Positions 5,314-6,568 of a stretch of DNA of 6,568 nucleotides are shown here, piece by piece. Position numbers and translations under genes: made by a program. The first letter of the stretch is position 1, and each line of letters begins with the position of its first letter. The DNA lies in assembly GCA_019136035.1 (NCBI GenBank), contig JAGVUW010000395.1, positions 1 to 6,568 on the forward strand, read 5' to 3'. Origin of the DNA: Verrucomicrobiota bacterium (GTDB lineage: Bacteria > Verrucomicrobiota > Lentisphaeria > Oligosphaerales > JAFGRS01). A model generated the notes under the pieces. The model made no database searches and was not told the origin of the DNA. It was given only the letters and a program-made list of their open reading frames with translations.

Positions 5314-6568
5314 CGGCCCTCTCCGGCGGTGAGGGCGGCCAGGGTCTCGGCAAAGCGCGGGTAGCTGACGGCGGCGCAGGCCTCATCGCGGATGGCCACC
5401 GGGCCGTCGCAGAGCTGCGCGGCGATGCGCAGTGCCATGGCGATGCGGTGGTCGCCGTAACTCTCGCAGGTCTCACGGGGCGCCTGCAGGCGCGTCGGGC
5501 CGTCGATGACCAGGTCGTCGCCCTCGGCCCGCACTGAGGCGCCGAAGCGCCGCAGCTCGGTCTCGATCGCGGCCAGGCGGTCGCACTCCTTGACGCGCAG
5601 CTCGCCGACCTGGCGGAAGAACGTCGTGCCGCGCGCCTGCGTCTCCACCACCGCCAGGATCGGAATCTCGTCAATGATGTTCGGCGCCACCGCCGCCGGG
5701 ACCTCCAGCGCCGTCAGACTGCCGGCGGTCGCGGCGTGGATGCGGCCCATGGGCTCGGGGATCTCGCGCTCCACCGTGCTGGTGACGGTCGCACCGAAGC
5801 CGCGCAGGACCTCAAGCCAGCCGATGCGGGAGGGGTTGAGAAGGACCTCGTTGGCCGTGACCGCGCTGCCGGGGATGATCACCGCCCCGCAGATGAAGAA
5901 GGCCGCGCCGCTGGCATCGCCGGGCACGGTGAAGCTCGCCGGCAGGGCCAGCCGGCCCGCCCGGATCGACACCCCCTCGCCGACGCCCTCGACCGCCGCA
6001 CCCCAGGCGCGCAGGAGACGCTCGCTGTGGTCGCGGCTCGCGGCCGGCTCGCTGACCCGCGTCACGCCGCTTGCCTGCAGGCCGGCCAGGAGAACCGCGC
6101 TCTTGACCTGGGCACTGGCGACCGGGAGGGCTACCTCGACACCGCGCAGGCGGCCGCCGTGGACCGTCACCGGGGCATGCCCGTCGCAGGTCTCGATGCG
6201 GGCCCCCATCTGCCGCAGCGGCCGGGCGACGCGCTCCATGGGCCGCCGGCGCAGCGAGTCGTCCCCGTCAAGGCGCCAAGTGCCGTCCTGGCCGGCCAGG
6301 ATCCCCTGCAGGAGCCGCATGGTCGTGCCCGAGTTGCCGCAGTCGATGTCGACTCCACTGCGCAGCCGCCCGCCGGCGCCGCGCAGGCGCAGCGCCGCGC
6401 CGGACGGCTCGACCGTGCCGCCGAGGCGGCGGACCGCCTCGAGGCTGCTGGCGCAGTCCTGGCAGTCGGCGTAGGAGTGCACCTCGCAGGTGCCCTCAGC
6501 CAGGAGTGAAAACAGCGCCACGCGGTGCGACAACGACTTGTCGCCCGGTGGCCGGAAGGTTCCTCGCA
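5310..6568 (-). CDS. aroA: 3-phosphoshikimate 1-carboxyvinyltransferase (EPSP synthase), 5' partial
   Basis: The enzyme transfers the enolpyruvyl group of PEP to shikimate-3-phosphate, the sixth step of the shikimate pathway. The frame runs off the right edge. Its first visible residues lead into PPGDKSLSHR (about 6522-6551), which normally lies near residue 20, so only a short N-terminus is missing and the TTG at 6533 is not the start. Other motifs: DCGNSGTTMRLL (6308-6343), RRRPMERV (6228-6251), SAQVKSAVLLAGL (about 6078-6116), SRDHSER (6016-6036), PNIIDEIPILAVV (5646-5684), LRVKECDRL (5574-5600), and GDHRIAMALR (5427-5456). The counterparts of the catalytic Lys, Arg, Asp and Glu are all present. 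GDKxxxS, SAQxK and RDHxE resemble class II EPSP synthases, but NPSR replaces NxTR, and the PEP-site glycine replaced by alanine in the CP4 enzyme is intact (NSGT). Glyphosate response cannot be inferred. Oddities are a CxxC near the N-terminus and Cys in KECDR. Confidence 0.95.
   Translation of the reverse strand, partial: RGTFRPPGDKSLSHRVALFSLLAEGTCEVHSYADCQDCASSLEAVRRLGGTVEPSGAALRLRGAGGRLRSGVDIDCGNSGTTMRLLQGILAGQDGTWRLDGDDSLRRRPMERVARPLRQMGARIETCDGHAPVTVHGGRLRGVEVALPVASAQVKSAVLLAGLQASGVTRVSEPAASRDHSERLLRAWGAAVEGVGEGVSIRAGRLALPASFTVPGDASGAAFFICGAVIIPGSAVTANEVLLNPSRIGWLEVLRGFGATVTSTVEREIPEPMGRIHAATAGSLTALEVPAAVAPNIIDEIPILAVVETQARGTTFFRQVGELRVKECDRLAAIETELRRFGASVRAEGDDLVIDGPTRLQAPRETCESYGDHRIAMALRIAAQLCDGPVAIRDEACAAVSYPRFAETLAALTAGEGR
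5318..5324 (-). promoter_or_regulatory. Ribosome binding site of aroKB inside the end of aroA
   Basis: On the minus strand GGAGAGG lies within the last codons of aroA, with GGAG 7 bases before the ATG at 5313. With the ATGA start/stop overlap, it supports this start and suggests that ribosomes finishing aroA re-initiate on aroKB. Confidence 0.7.

Noticed and set aside
5506..6509. Long plus-strand frames opposite aroA (322 and 257 codons)
   Set aside because: They mirror the codon bias of aroA on the other strand and show no domain or ribosome binding site.
6531..6533. TTG at 6533 as the start of aroA
   Set aside because: The frame continues upstream to the window edge with the conserved PPGDKS segment, which contains the active-site lysine.

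Overview
This is a very GC-rich bacterial window (about 70% G+C by eye). It holds four protein-coding genes and one long intergenic stretch. Both outer genes run off the window edges. The lineage cannot be fixed from the sequence. The FadD-type acyl-CoA synthetase, the fused shikimate kinase/dehydroquinate synthase, and an EPSP synthase with mostly class II-type motifs argue against a standard enteric-type proteobacterium, but I do not name a phylum.

Layout. Positions 1-1593 (+) encode an acyl-CoA synthetase whose extreme N-terminus is missing. Positions 1594-2137 are intergenic, between converging genes. This stretch has a hairpin just past the acyl-CoA synthetase stop, three related repeat units, and a fully GC palindrome between the second and third units. 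From 2138 to the right edge everything is on the minus strand, read right to left: aroA (EPSP synthase, start outside the window), then a fused aroK-aroB gene, then zwf (glucose-6-phosphate dehydrogenase). The aroA stop and the aroKB start overlap as ATGA, so the two are probably translationally coupled. zwf follows after 97 bp with no obvious promoter or terminator and may belong to the same transcript.

How the genes fit together. The aroB half makes 3-dehydroquinate from DAHP, the aroK half phosphorylates shikimate, and AroA joins shikimate-3-phosphate to PEP. Three of the seven shikimate-pathway steps are therefore encoded by two adjacent genes. Zwf opens the oxidative pentose phosphate pathway. 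It supplies NADPH, which shikimate dehydrogenase uses, and feeds pentose phosphates towards erythrose-4-phosphate, a precursor of DAHP. The cluster thus links aromatic biosynthesis to its carbon and reductant supply. The acyl-CoA synthetase faces the other way and is probably unrelated.

I found no RNA gene, CRISPR array, transposase or clearly new system. The points most worth a second look are the AroK-AroB fusion, its altered dehydroquinate synthase motifs, the non-standard active-site signature in Zwf, and the repeat cluster at 1769-2096.
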